64,000 nt of DNA from Orychophragmus violaceus (GCA_030180135.1 CM058236.1:58865728-58929727); one strand, 5' to 3'. Shown: positions 42,933 through 54,706, numbered from the stretch's first letter. Translations and numbers: made by a program. Notes: generated by a model not told the origin, from the sequence alone.

Positions 42933-45615
42933 GTGAAATGTCTTGAATCCCCAACTTGGAGAGAAGATAATGGAATGTATTCGCCGGTAAAGCTTTAGTG
43001 AGAAGGTCAGCCGGTTGTTGTTTAGTAGAAATATGCACTGCTTTGATCAATCCGTCTTCGATGGCGTCACGAACAAGGTGACAGTCAAGCTCAACGTGTT
43101 TAGTTTGTTCGTGAAAAACAGGATTAGCAGCAATGTGTAGAGCCGGTTTACTGTCACAGTAAAGATGCATTGGCTCGGACTGGTTGACACCGAACGAAGA
43201 GAGAAGTTGCTTGATCCATTTGATCTCGCGAAGAGCAAATGACATAGACCGGTATTCAGCTTCAGCAGATGACATCGAAACCGTCTTTTGCTTTTTTGTT
43301 TTCCATGAAATGGGAGACGAACCCAAGAGAATAATGTAAGCACTTAATGATCGACGGGTGATTGGACAAGTTGCCCAATCCGAGTCACAAAAAGCTTTAA
43401 CACGAAGAGTAGAGTCTGTGCGGAGTAATATCCCTTGGCCCGGGCAGCCATTCAAATAGCGAACCACCCGAAGTGCGGCGTGCCAGTGTTCGTGTAAGGG
43501 ATTCTTCATGAATTGCGAGAGTACTTGAACAATATAGCAGAGCTCAGGTCGCGTGAAACACAGGTAAATCAGTCGACCGATTAAGCGTTGATATGCCTCC
43601 GGATTCGAAACAGGGTCCCCTTTGGCGAGTGACAACTTATGATTTAGTTCTGTAGGGACGGGAGACGGTTTGCAGCCAAGAAGACCGGCCTCCGCGATAA
43701 TGTCCAAGGCATACTTTCTCTGAGAAAGAAAGATACCTTCAGGGTTGCGAGCGACCTCTATGCCGAGGAAATACTTTAGTTTACCCAGATCCTTCATGTG
43801 GAAACAACGACTGAGATAGTTCTTGAAACGTTGTAATGTGGATATGTCATTGCTGGCCACGATGAAGTCATCAACGTAGATTAAGATGTGCAAAGAAATC
43901 GAGCCGCGAGAGTAGACAAATAATGAGTAATCGGCTTTACTTTGGATGAATCCATAAGTAAGGAGAGCACTTCGTAGCTTAGCAAACCAGCAACGTGGAG
44001 ATTGTTTCAAACCGTAGATGGATTTCTTTAGTAAACAAACATCCGAAGGATCTGAACTTTTGAAACCCGGAGGAAGCTTCATATAAACTTCGTCATGAAG
44101 ATCGCCATGTAAGAAAGCATTATGAACGTCCATCTGGTGAACTTCCCAATGCTTAGCAGCTACTACTTGAAGCATTAGACGGACTGTTGTTTGTTTAGCG
44201 ACTGGAGCAAACGTGTCGGTGTAGTCGAGACCCTCTTTTTGGCGATTGCCGAGAGCAACGAGGCGAGACTTATGTCGCGCGAGCTTACCATTAGAGTGAT
44301 ACTTCAGCTTATAAACCCACTTGCTTCCAATGGCACGTTTTCCCGGAGGTAGCTTTGTTATCAACCATGTACGGTTATCCTCCAGAGCTTGTATTTCGTC
44401 GGCCATAGAGTTCTTCCAAACGTCAGTTTGAACTGCCTCCTTATAGCTAGTCGGCTCAACATAAGTGATAACCGCAGCTAGAAAGGATTGATGCGCAGGA
44501 GAAAAACGAGCGTCAGAAAGATAATCCGAAATGGGATAGAGTGACTTACCAGGATCCGTATTAAGAAGCTCTGGATTGGAGACAGAAGAAGCAAGAGAGG
44601 TGTGTATTACTTTAGAAGAGTTAGAGACGACGTAATCTTTTAAGAGTATGGAGGGTCGTCGTTCGCGATGTCCTCGTCCAAGGATTTCCGGGAGACCAGG
44701 AGAAGGAGCTGGCGAAGAGGTGTCAGGAACTGGACTGATCGCGGATGGACTCTGGGGAGATTCATGGGCGACGGGCGCAGTTGGTGTCGTTGGCGGAGAT
44801 ACGGTCTGAGGAGAGTGCGGTACCACTATTGTAACGGGTGGAACCGAAATAGGAAGATCAGACCCGTCAAATGTTGAGACGGGTGAGATGTCATCGAATA
44901 TAGCAGGCAGAGGAATAGTAGGTGCAGAAGAAGAAGCAGTTGGTTGGGATAAACCAGGAAACTGATCTTCCAGGAAAACAACATCGCGACTCGAGAAGTA
45001 TTCTTGACGATCGAGATCAAACAGGCGCCAGGCCTTTTTTCCGTATGGATAACCAAGAAAGATGCACCTGCGACTACGATCCCCAAAATTGTCCTTGTCC
45101 CTAGCTCGCCTATGTGCGTAGCACAAACAACCAAAAGTGCGTAGTGTATCATATGATGGTGGAGTGCCGTGAAGAAGTTCATATGAACTCTTTCCATCAA
45201 GTAAAGGCGTGGGTGTCCGGTTAATTAGATGTGCAGCGGTAAGGACACTTTCACCCCAAAATCGAACTGGTAAGCGTGATTGGAAGAGGCAAGCACGTGC
45301 GACGTTTAATAGATGGCGATGTTTTCGCTCGACCCTGCCGTTTTGTTGAGGCGTGTCCACGCACGAGGTCTGGTGGAGTATTCCGTTCTCTTGAAAATAA
45401 GACGCAAGAGTCATGAATTCGGAGCCATTATCGGTGCGGATAGTCCTTACTGGTTTGTCAAACTGTTTGACTGTCATTGCACAGAAATTCTTCAAGAGAC
45501 TAGCAACTTCAGACTTTGCAACCATGAGATATATCCATACAGCACGAGAATAGTCATCGACGATAGTGAGAAAGTAAGTAGCACCGCAAGATGACGGTGT
45601 ACGATATGCCCCCAT
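42922..45615 (-). CDS. Copia pol: integrase, reverse transcriptase, RNase H
   Basis: 897-codon frame. It opens inside the integrase core (TYFLTIVDDYSRAVWIYLM with the first Asp region, IRTDNGSEFM, then TSCVDTPQQNGRVERKHRHL with the Glu). The integrase C-terminal region follows (FWGESVLTAAHLINRTPTPL, GCLCYAHRRARDKDNF), then a Pro/Ser-rich linker. The RT has WVYKLKYHSNGKLARHKSRL, MDVHNAFLHGDL, KSIYGLKQSPRCWF and the YVDDFIV catalytic box. RNase H has SDWATCPITRRSLSAY, SSAEAEYRSMS and QPADLLTKALP. The ATG at its start is fortuitous: the frame continues the gag-protease ORF after a 1-base shift in a G run near 45611. Confidence 0.93.
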   Translation of the reverse strand: MGAYRTPSSCGATYFLTIVDDYSRAVWIYLMVAKSEVASLLKNFCAMTVKQFDKPVRTIRTDNGSEFMTLASYFQENGILHQTSCVDTPQQNGRVERKHRHLLNVARACLFQSRLPVRFWGESVLTAAHLINRTPTPLLDGKSSYELLHGTPPSYDTLRTFGCLCYAHRRARDKDNFGDRSRRCIFLGYPYGKKAWRLFDLDRQEYFSSRDVVFLEDQFPGLSQPTASSSAPTIPLPAIFDDISPVSTFDGSDLPISVPPVTIVVPHSPQTVSPPTTPTAPVAHESPQSPSAISPVPDTSSPAPSPGLPEILGRGHRERRPSILLKDYVVSNSSKVIHTSLASSVSNPELLNTDPGKSLYPISDYLSDARFSPAHQSFLAAVITYVEPTSYKEAVQTDVWKNSMADEIQALEDNRTWLITKLPPGKRAIGSKWVYKLKYHSNGKLARHKSRLVALGNRQKEGLDYTDTFAPVAKQTTVRLMLQVVAAKHWEVHQMDVHNAFLHGDLHDEVYMKLPPGFKSSDPSDVCLLKKSIYGLKQSPRCWFAKLRSALLTYGFIQSKADYSLFVYSRGSISLHILIYVDDFIVASNDISTLQRFKNYLSRCFHMKDLGKLKYFLGIEVARNPEGIFLSQRKYALDIIAEAGLLGCKPSPVPTELNHKLSLAKGDPVSNPEAYQRLIGRLIYLCFTRPELCYIVQVLSQFMKNPLHEHWHAALRVVRYLNGCPGQGILLRTDSTLRVKAFCDSDWATCPITRRSLSAYIILLGSSPISWKTKKQKTVSMSSAEAEYRSMSFALREIKWIKQLLSSFGVNQSEPMHLYCDSKPALHIAANPVFHEQTKHVELDCHLVRDAIEDGLIKAVHISTKQQPADLLTKALPANTFHYLLSKLGIQDISPPT

Positions 45616-47267
45616 ACATCACAGTGAATTAAAGCAAAAGGTGCAATAGCTTTATTAGAACATTCATGAAAAACATCACGAGTTTGCTTTGCACGGAAAC
45701 AAATTTCACAAGTAGAGATGTGTTTAGAAACATCTTTTGAATTTTTAAAAACCGGTAAAGTAGATAAAACAACGGAAGAAGGATGTCCAAGACGTTGATG
45801 CCAGAGATTTGGTGAAGTATTCCTCACGTGATTGGCGTGACCGACAGTAACACCCGTAAAGTAATACACCCCATCTCTTTCTTCACCTGCTCCAATCAGA
45901 GTCCTCGTAAAACGGTCCTGTAAAACACATAGAGTGTCAGTAAAGATTGCAATCCCTTTAGTCTGTCTTAATAATTTGGAGACAGAGATTAAGGTGCAAT
46001 GGAAATCAGGAACATAAAGCACATCCATCAGAGAGTAAGTCGAATTAAGTGGTAATGTTCCAGATTGGACAGCGTGTGACTGTCGTCCATCAGGAAATAT
46101 AACAGGTGAGGAAGAGATGTTTCGTATGTCTCGTAAGAGACTGATATCACCTGTCATGTGGTGAGAGGCACCAGTATCAATTATAACATCGGATAAGTGC
46201 GTTTTACCCGACAATCGTTCACTAGAGATGGGTAGTTTTGCGGTTTGAAGAAGACTTAAGAGTGAAGCGAGCTGATCGGCAGAAGCTTGGGTGAGCGCCG
46301 GAGCTTCCGAAGAGTTGACCCGTGAAGCATTTGCTCGTCCTCGACCGCGAGTACTTCCTCGTCCGCGTCCACGGGATGTAGATCCACTTCGTGCCTCCTT
46401 TTGCTCGTACCACCAATCCGGATAACCGTGCAGTAAGAAACACTCGGAGTTGTTGTGTCCCTTGCGATTGCAATGAGAACACGATCGATTTGGATCACGA
46501 GTACGGTTGTTAGCAGCAGCAACGATAGCGTGTTGATCGGCCTGAACCGAAAAACCGACTGCCTCTGTTTTGACTTCTTTGGAATGCATCAGTTGAGTAT
46601 GTTGTTCTTCGCGAATTACTCGGGAGTAGACTGTAGTAAGAGGGGGTAATGGGTCTTCATCAATGATCTGCGATCTTATGGAGCTGAAACGCATTTCGTC
46701 AAGCCCAAACAAAAATTTGTGAACGCGCGCATCTTCTTTCTCTCGTTCAAGCGTTGAAGAGGCATTGCAGGTACAAACACAAGACGTGGTAATCGCATTG
46801 TATTCATCCCACAATTTTGTTAGACGACCAAAGTATTCCAGCACCGTCTGCCCGTTCTGCTTGCAATTAGTGATATCATCCAGTAGTAGATGCTTACGGA
46901 CGCCGTTCTTAACGGAGAATCGTAACTTGAGTGATTCCCAGAGAAGCTTGGCGGCGGGTAGATGAGAAATAGTCGAGCGTAGCTGTGCGTCAATGGAAGT
47001 GCGGAGCCACCCCACGATCATGGAGTTTGCAGCTATCCATCGTTTGAGTTCGGGATTAGTTGTAGGTTTTGTGATTGAGCCGTCAAGGAACCCTATCTTT
47101 TGCTTTGCTTGCAATGAGTTCCAAAACTCTGTGGCCCATTCGTAGTTATCCTCCTGAAGAAGAACCGGAGTAATAAGAACTCCCGGGTTATCAGAAGGAT
47201 GAAGGTAGTAAGGATTGTTGGTATTAAGGTTGCTAGTTGCACTCGATGTTGTCGATGAATCGGACAT
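45492..47267 (-). CDS. Copia gag-protease and start of integrase
   Basis: 591-codon frame starting MSDSSTTSSATSNLNTNNPY. Gag (residues about 20-260) has a Copia/UBN2 fold (ITKPTTNPELKRWIAANSMI, LWESLKLRFSVKNGVRKHLL), a CCHC knuckle (CSHCNRKGHNNSEC), an RG-rich stretch, and the protease active site (VIIDTGASHHMTGD). The GAG-pre-integrase region follows (NLWHQRLGHPSSVVL, CEICFRAKQT), and the start of integrase at IHCDVWG. After this the frame is lost and ends in unrelated residues. In intact Copia elements gag and pol form one ORF. Confidence 0.92.
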   Translation of the reverse strand: MSDSSTTSSATSNLNTNNPYYLHPSDNPGVLITPVLLQEDNYEWATEFWNSLQAKQKIGFLDGSITKPTTNPELKRWIAANSMIVGWLRTSIDAQLRSTISHLPAAKLLWESLKLRFSVKNGVRKHLLLDDITNCKQNGQTVLEYFGRLTKLWDEYNAITTSCVCTCNASSTLEREKEDARVHKFLFGLDEMRFSSIRSQIIDEDPLPPLTTVYSRVIREEQHTQLMHSKEVKTEAVGFSVQADQHAIVAAANNRTRDPNRSCSHCNRKGHNNSECFLLHGYPDWWYEQKEARSGSTSRGRGRGSTRGRGRANASRVNSSEAPALTQASADQLASLLSLLQTAKLPISSERLSGKTHLSDVIIDTGASHHMTGDISLLRDIRNISSSPVIFPDGRQSHAVQSGTLPLNSTYSLMDVLYVPDFHCTLISVSKLLRQTKGIAIFTDTLCVLQDRFTRTLIGAGEERDGVYYFTGVTVGHANHVRNTSPNLWHQRLGHPSSVVLSTLPVFKNSKDVSKHISTCEICFRAKQTRDVFHECSNKAIAPFALIHCDVWGHIVHRHLAVLLTFSLSSMTILVLYGYISWLQSLKLLVS

Positions 47268-47383
47268 CGTGTATCAGAACCTTTTAGAGCGATTTTAGAG
47301 AATAAGAATTACAGAGAATTTTATGAAGGAATTCTCGCTAAGAAATCAATGAGAAGAAAATCGTTTTTAGGTCAAAGGATCTT

Positions 47384-47397
47384 CTGCTCTGATACCA
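47384..47397 (-). promoter_or_regulatory. Primer binding site (initiator tRNA-Met), young Copia
   Basis: TGGTATCAGAGCAG on the minus strand, abutting the LTR at 47398. Confidence 0.9.
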
Positions 47398-47551
47398 TAA
47401 AAGTATGCGGAATCGCTTGAGTATTATTGATGTATCGGAGGCGTTTATATACACGCTAGATGCCCTAATAATGATAAGGATACACATAGAATTGGAATAT
47501 ATCCTAAATACAATTGGAATATATCCGTATAGAAGCATATCTATCCTAATA
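47398..47551 (-). repeat. 5' LTR of young Copia element
   Basis: 154 bp, differing from the other LTR only at base 7 (T instead of A). Confidence 0.92.
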
Positions 47552-47556
47552 CATAT

Positions 47557-48819
47557 CTCATCACATTTTCAACAAAAATACTCAAAATCAATACTAAACA
47601 CCGACCCCATGGATAAGAGTAAGACATAGACGTTGCTTTTATACTTCTATTCTTGTTCACGTTCCCCACGACCTCTTTATCTAAAGATCTCTGTCAGACT
47701 ATCACCATAGAATTAAGAGGCAGGATCACAGAAAAAAAGAGAATCCGAGATTCTGAAATAGAAGACCAAGAGAGGTTGAAGCAAGCTTGAAGATAGAAAA
47801 GCTCACGCTAAGGGTCTCAGCCTTCCTTAAATCTTCCTTCTCTTGAGTTAGGTCTTAGTTCCTTGGATAACAATCTTCAGACGTTGTTTCGTGTAACATT
47901 GAGACCGATCGCTTTCGAGTGCGATTGTGTATTCTTAAGAAGATAGTGGACGCAGTTGATGGACATTGTTCCCTCCCGTGTATGTAGCCAATCGGTCATG
48001 TGATGAACGATCTTTTTCTTTACTGTGCTGCACTTGTCGTCCGAGTGGTGCCATAGAAGAATAGCATCACCATCTTGTCTTTGTGACTCTTCCCGATTCT
48101 TGGAGTCAAGACTAACACTTTTCCAAAATGGCCCATTCAAAAATTTAGGTCGGTCCAATAAGAAAAATCAATTTTAGGCTTAAAGTCGGAAACATTAAGT
48201 CAACCCAACTCGGCCCAACAACTCGACGCGGATAGACACGCCGAGTAAAAAATATATACAAAAGATATTCGAGCCGAGATAATAGGAAAAATTCGAAATT
48301 ATCTTCGTTTTTTTACCGACTTTGTAAGCTTATATAAGGGCATCACATTATTCAATAGAGACATCCGATTTTCAATACATTTTTTCTGAGAGTTCTTAGC
48401 GCAAACCGATTTGACCTAATTACTCTCTGACGACCAAACATCTCTCTCAACCGCTTTCTTTCTTCTCGGAAACCTAGCAAAACCCTAATTTTCATTCATC
48501 CTCGCCGAGTTCTAAAAATCTTCTTTTAGAATCCCTCAAGAAACCCTAAAACTCTCTCTATCTTCGGATAGGCCGAGTTACGAAATCAACACCGATTTCT
48601 AAACTTGATTTCAGAGCTTAGGAAGATTTAGACACATTTGATAACCATGAGAGTCACTAGTTTCGTCGTTGTTTTGATATTTGAAACGAGATGGACAATT
48701 TTTTTTGTTCCTCTAAAAGAGACGTAGGATACACGCATTAAAAGATCTTCAGTATGGATATATACTGTGAAGCTTTTGTTATCTAAACTTTAACATTGCA
48801 CTATTAATAAACATTTTTG
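47557..48819. other. Non-coding block of duplication copy 2, downstream of the REM gene
   Basis: Paralogous to 6946-8071 followed directly by 19612-19795. It contains the empty Helitron site at 48636/48637. The minus-strand frame 47877-48158 corresponds to 7266-7547 with a few replacements. The TATA-like segment (about 48330) is also conserved. No gene could be supported. Confidence 0.5.
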
Positions 48820-51432
48820 TTAGTGAGAACAGAACTTAAGTACAGGAGTTGTTTTGTCTGGTTGACTAATGAACTCCAAAGTGAAAGACTCTCCTAACTT
48901 TACGCCATTAGCTTCACAAAACTCATTCCAGTCATTTTCCAAACAAACAATTCCATCCCATGACATTAGATATGCGTACGTCTCCATTTTGTTTTCACCC
49001 AAAATTGGTATCTTCCCAAGTTTGTTGATACCATTAGCCTTCAGAAACTGACTAGGAAGAATCTGCAAAATATTTGAACAAACACATACATCTCATTACC
49101 AATTAGAATTCAAGACATAAACTCTATTGCACCTCTAAAACAAGAGTTGTTTGATGAAATTACCAGCATACAGGCTCTGACATCTTCAGGTGTTTGTGTC
49201 AATGTCACAAACCGGCTGTCTTGGATTTCTGAAGATGAATCCCTCTCTCTAGGTTCTGTGTCTTCCGTGGATATGTACTCTTTTTTGTTAGCTTTTGAGC
49301 TCTTAGACCCTGTACGGAGAAACCTGAGCATAGGAGTCCCGTCTTCCCAGATTGACGACTCCAGTGTAACGGATTCACCTGGCTTAAAGTCGTTTGCTTC
49401 AGCAAAAACTTTCCAGCCATTTCCCAATTTCATTCTTCCGTCTTTTTCCTTTACAAGATTAGCCATCCACTTTGTATCATCTTCTTCTCCCAAGAGATAT
49501 ATCATTCCAGGCTTGTTCAAGCCATTCTCCGTTACAAACTGATTTGGAAGACGCTGGAAAATATTTGAAAGGACAGTTAAAATATTATTGCACTCTCGTT
49601 ATGTAATAAGAGTACAAGAGGTGATTTGTATGAACTTACAATTCTATTATATCTGAGAATGTCTGGTCTGATTGTTATTGTCACGAATCCCTTTAGGCTT
49701 GGTGAAGATGAATCTTTACATCTCATATGATCTCTTTGTCTGCAGGTTTCTTCTATACTGTCTTCCTCTATGGGAATAAACTTTTTCTGGCTTTCTTCTG
49801 AAGACTGTTTCTTGATAGCTTTGAAATACGCTACTTGCTCTCTATCACTGGTAGATTCTGGACAGCACAAACTAAACGCAGGAGTTGTGTCTTCCCATTT
49901 CAACTTGAGTGTGAAGCCTAACTCTAAGCCATTTGCTTTGACAAATTCTTTCCAACCCTTTCCCAAACTCATTATTCCTTTGTTGTCTCGTAGAAGGCTT
50001 GTCGGCCACTTTGTACCATCTTTACCCAATAGGTATATCTCTCCAGGCTTGTTGATGCCATTATCCCTCAAGAATAGCTTCGGAAGACTCTGTAGATATT
50101 TGCAAAACAAAGGATTAATAAACATATATACATCAAAAACCAAAATATAAGGGCATGATCAAGAATTGTTTTTTTTTTTTAATGTACTTACCAAACGACT
50201 ATTTCTAACATAATCAGGTGGAAGTGTAAATGTTACGAATTGCTTATGAGATGGTGAATATGATGAATATGACACAGCTCTTCGTTTCTGGTTGCACTTC
50301 TTTTCTGTCTCCGTTAATGACTCTGTTGAGCTGCATTGGTATTCACTGCTCTCCCCTTCTATGTTGTCTTCCTCGCTGCTCCTGCTAGCTTCTGAATAGT
50401 CTCTTTGCTTTTTATCGCTATGAGACTCTGTAGGGCAGAAACTGAGCACAATAGTTTCCCCGTTTCCCACTAGTTTAAACGTAAAGAAGCCTCCTCCTGC
50501 TTCTTGACCGTTTTCTTCACAGAAACTTGTCCAACCTCGGGTCATGTAAAAAGCATCGGATGATTCGTTGAACAACAGATCCAATGCCCATGATCTTTTC
50601 CCTCCATCTATTAATACAATCTTGTGATATTTTCTTGCAAGACCATTTGACCTTGTGAACTGTTGTGGAAGATACTGCAAACCCCCACCAAAGTTAACAG
50701 GAATCAGATTAAGTGGGTGATCAAACTACAATATGCAAAAGCTATTAGATTTACCAGTGTATCTGTTAGGAGATCGAAAGCCGTGACAGTGGCCACAAAA
50801 CATGAAGAAGAATCCAATTCTGTTTCATCACTGCTCGTCTTCACTTTCTTCGTTTTAGGAAGATCTGTATCACACATGTTACTTACAACCTCATATATAT
50901 TTTTAAAAGATTTAATATAAAGTAATTTAGACTCATACACAATATATAGAATAAGTAAAAATACCTTCGTCGTCATCAACATCTGTTCTTGGGTGTAAAT
51001 GCTTCTTCAACAAAATTTTGCCATCATCATTGTTCTTGCTTGGAATCTCACAGCAATCTGAAACATGAAAGACCATATCTCCTTCGTATCTGACAAGGAC
51101 GACGTCGCCGATTTGAAGACTATGAGCGGCGGCGAACTCTCTCCAGCCGTCACTAAGTCTCCGACCAGTCATCTTCACTTTCCAGGTTATGTCCGTCAAG
51201 TCAGATTTCAGCACAGCCGTGTAATCCATGCTTTTTCCTTGTATATACTTGGAGAAGAAGTCTAACGGAATCATCTACAACACGAAAGAAAAAAAGAGAT
51301 GAAATTTCTATGAATAAAAGCTGGTCGAAGAGGGGAAAATAGACAAGGAGGTGACGTAGTTACGAGGTGAGAGTGGAAGCCAGGAACAAGTGTGTGGAAG
51401 AACTGTGGGTGAACAAGCGTTGATTTCGCCAT
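48820..51432 (-). CDS. REM-type transcription factor gene with five B3 domains
   Basis: Multi-exon gene that appears intact. Exon 1 (51432-51364) encodes MAKSTLVHPQFFHTLVPGFH, followed by a GTAACT donor. Exon 2 (51274 to about 50967) holds the rest of the first B3 domain (TWKVKMTGRRLSDGWREFAA, GDVVLVRYEGDMVFHV). Exon 3 (about 50865-50756) is a Lys/Ser linker. Four further exons each hold one B3 domain: about 50677-50190 (LPQQFTRSNGLARKYHKIVL), 50095-49640 (LPKLFLRDNGINKPGEIYLL), 49556-49166 (LPNQFVTENGLNKPGMIYLL) and 49040-48820 (LPSQFLKANGINKLGKIPIL). B3 is a plant DNA-binding fold; REM genes act in the nucleus, often in reproductive meristems. The target is unknown. Exon borders are approximate. 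Confidence 0.82.
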
Positions 51433-51999
51433 TGTCTAAAGCACTGAGAGAAAATAAAAAAAACCCTAGAAAATTTTATTCCGTATAAAAATATTTAGAA
51501 AAGGAATTTTTCCTTTTTTTTGGCGGTGGGACAAATTGGTATATAAACGAAAAAGCATTAAAAGAAAACGAAAAAGGCAATAATAAGCAGGAGATTATTA
51601 TTATTTTCAATAAAATATGAAGCAACAACCATTGTATAGTAAAATCAATCACTACATTTCATGGAACACAACAGCATATTCTATTGGACTGCAGATATCG
51701 TGTCTCACACGACAATGGTTTCATGCTACAGTAGTTTTTTATTACCAGCATTTAGCCCCATGCAAGATTTTTGCAATCTTATGTGTGACATAGGGTAAAA
51801 AAGGTCAAAGGCGATCCCTTCATCCTTGGGAAGCCATTGTTAGAAAGCTACTCATGGTCATGACACTCGACCAAGTCAAGTCCAAATGAAAACAAATGTA
51901 TCTCATCGTTCATTGAATATATATATACCTTGAGCATCATTAAATGCTAAATCCAGAATCTGTCATGTGATATCAGGAGAGACATTTTGAAACAACTTA
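51433..51999. other. Intergenic region between REM genes
   Basis: Upstream region of the REM gene 48820-51432 and downstream region of the next module. It is AT-rich, with no coding sequence seen. A CATTAAAAG/ATAAAA-rich stretch near 51530-51620 could include the promoter. Confidence 0.4.
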
Positions 52000-54635
52000 C
52001 TAATTAACATTTATGTCTATTTGGTCTCCGTAGTTAGAGTAGAACTTGAATACATGATTTGTGTCTTCGTTGGGAATGAATTCCAAAACGAAAGACTCTC
52101 CTACCATCACGCCATTCGCCTCACAGAAACCTTTCCAACCATTTCCCAACGCCACTGTTCCATCTTTTGACAGTAAATATGCAAACCACTTCATACCGCT
52201 TCTACCCAACAGAGTTATCTTTCCAAGGTTGATGATGCCATTAGCCCTCATGAACTGACTTGGAAGATCCTGCAAAATATTAGAAACAAGCACATCTCAT
52301 TATAAATTCACATTCAAAACAGAAACTAACCCACCTCTAAAGCAGGTTTCGTTTGATGAGCTTACCAGTTTACAGTCTCTGACATCTTCAGGTGTAAGTG
52401 CTAATATCGCGATTCGGTTTTGGATTCCTGAAGATGAATCTCTTCTTGTCTCCAACTCCCATGAGCTATTCTCTTCTCTGTTGTTCTCTGCTTTCCTGGT
52501 TTGGTTTCCAGTGCTAGGTCCTGTGGCAAGAGACTGTTTTGAAGACTTGCTTTGATCTTTATCATTGCTAGACTCTACACGGACCAAACTGAGGACAGGA
52601 GTTGCGTATTCCCAAATGGACTCCAACGTGATGGAATCACCCGTCTTTAAGCCGTTTGCTTTAGCAAAATCTTTCCATCCTTTTCCCAAACTCATTCTTC
52701 CTCTTCTTTCCAAAAGAAGACTTACCCACCACTTTACACCATCTTTACCCAACAGAGTTATATCCCCAGGCTTGTTCATGTTATTCTCCATCATGAATTG
52801 CAATGGAAGACGCTAGAACAGATATTAACAAAGAATCAAAACATGCCATTTCGTTATGGGGTATAACGAACATGAATTGATTGATAAACTTACCAGTCTA
52901 CCATGTTTGAGACTGTCAGGCGTGATAGTTAATGTCAGAAATCTGTTGTGGCCGGGTGAAGTTGAATCTGTCCATATCAGATGATTCTTCTCTCTCACCC
53001 ATGAGCTGCTCTCCTCTTTGCTGTTTTCATCTTGGTTGTTATCATCTTTGCTGTTCTCTTTTACGCTGCTAGGTTCTATGGGAACAGGCTCTTTCTCGCT
53101 TGCATCTGAACACCCACCTCCTTCTCTACTGTCAGTGTTACACTCCGCAGGGCACAAACTGAGCACAGGCATTGTGTCTTCCCAATGCAACTTGAGTGCG
53201 AAGGATTCACCTGTCTTTAATCCATTTGCTTTAACAAAACTTTTCCAGCCGTCACCCAAAGTCATTCTTCCTCTGCTTTCAAGGAGAAGATTTGCCAGCC
53301 ACTTTGAACCATCTTTACCTAACAGGTATATCTTCCCAGGCTTGTTTATCCCATTCTCCCTTGTGAATTGCATCGGAAGACGCTGTAGAGATTTGAATAG
53401 GCGTCAAAACGAACAAGAGTAGATTAGAGAAAACTAACTAACCCTCAGATGCTCTGAATCAGAAGTTGTTATGACGATCTTACCAGTCTACAGTTTCTGA
53501 CATCAATAGGTGTAAGTGTAAATGTTGCCAACTGTTTTTCACTTGACGGATATGATGAAACTATCTGTGTCGGACAATAATTCATGGGAAGTTTTCTTTT
53601 AAGACCATCTGAGCTTGTGAAATCTTGTGGAAGATGCTGCATATACGAGCAAATTAACACAAGTGTCAGATCATATTACCCAAGATTGGTCAACGAATGC
53701 ACAAAATATACGGATTTCTTCCTCATGACACATATCAATACAATGATACACTTTGGTTAGCTTCATGATTATATATGAAACAAGTCTAAGAGGGGGAAAA
53801 TAAACCAAATCAAACCAACAAAACAATATCAAAATGAAAATTGGTTTTACTTCAGCAAATTTGCTCCCAAACCAGAGTTAATCAAACTGAAGTAAACAGA
53901 CAAAATGCATCTAGTTACATAAGATGTTACAATCAATGAAAATCAAATCGTTGTTGAACTAGTCTATCAATGCCATCCCTAGGAGAAACAGTTCAGTCAG
54001 GACCCATTTGCACATCAATATGGACAAAAACGGGTTCAGGCATTTTAAGCATTTCCTCATGTGACCAAGCTTCAGAACACTTAGTCTAGTTTCATGACAA
54101 ACCAAAACCGAAATGCCTAACCCTAGAAACAACAGTTCAATTAGCCAATGAATGTGCAAAAACTTGAGCATGAGATTTCAGTTAATGGAGTAAAGTAAAC
54201 TGGATAATATATTCACCAGTGCATCTGTGTGTAGATTTGAATCTGTGACATGGGCTACAGTAACAAAACAAGAGTGGTCTGATGACGTATTTGCTTCTTT
54301 TCCTGGGTTGTTCTTCTTCACCTTCTTCTTTCCCGGAGGTTCTGTATCAGAAACACCCCACCAAAGTAAGTAATCTTATAATCATCTAGATATGGTACTA
54401 CAATAAAATAAAAGAGAAGTGAATGTACCAATGTTGTACTGATCATCACCATCATATGATGAAAAGCCTCCTTTTCTCAAATGCGGATGCATCTTTATAA
54501 ACATGCTACCTGTATCAAACAAAATCCTTTAAAACTGTTTTCCACTCACAGTCTTCAATTCCTTAAGTTACAACTTTAAATCTTTTTAACATACTGATCT
54601 GAAAATTTACTTAAAACAAAAATCCAGATTGACTC

Positions 54636-54706
<71 letters not shown>

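Larger units (their letters stand above)
42761..47551 (-). mobile_element. Young Copia element with 154-bp LTRs and TA...TA ends
   Basis: Element of 4,791 bp. The LTRs at 42761-42914 and 47398-47551 differ at one of 154 positions (base 7). Target duplication CATAT is at 42756-42760 and 47552-47556, and copy 1 supplies the empty site (around 6940-6950). LTR ends are TA...TA rather than TG...CA; this boundary is fixed by the target duplication, the primer site and the purine tract. The single coding region on the minus strand is complete apart from one frameshift. Confidence 0.95.
41330..49102. repeat. Segmental duplication, copy 2
   Basis: Paralogue of 3633-20078 without the MULE-like and Helitron-like insertions, but with a Copia insertion at 42761-47551. 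Its left border joins Tat sequence at TTTTGT, a word present in both partners. Its right part contains the last exon of the REM gene in its native context. Confidence 0.9.

Noticed and set aside
45492..45615. Programmed gag-pol frameshift in the young Copia element
   Set aside because: Plant Copia elements use one continuous ORF and the shift falls inside the integrase domain, not between gag and pol, so mutation or sequencing error is more likely.
53959..54171. Small ORF between REM exons
   Set aside because: Lies in an intron shared by the tandem modules and has no similarity to B3 or other domains that I recognise.
54641..54704. Tyr-Ile repeat protein tail in the ORF through this region
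   Set aside because: It is a translated TA microsatellite in an intron, after a plausible splice donor.
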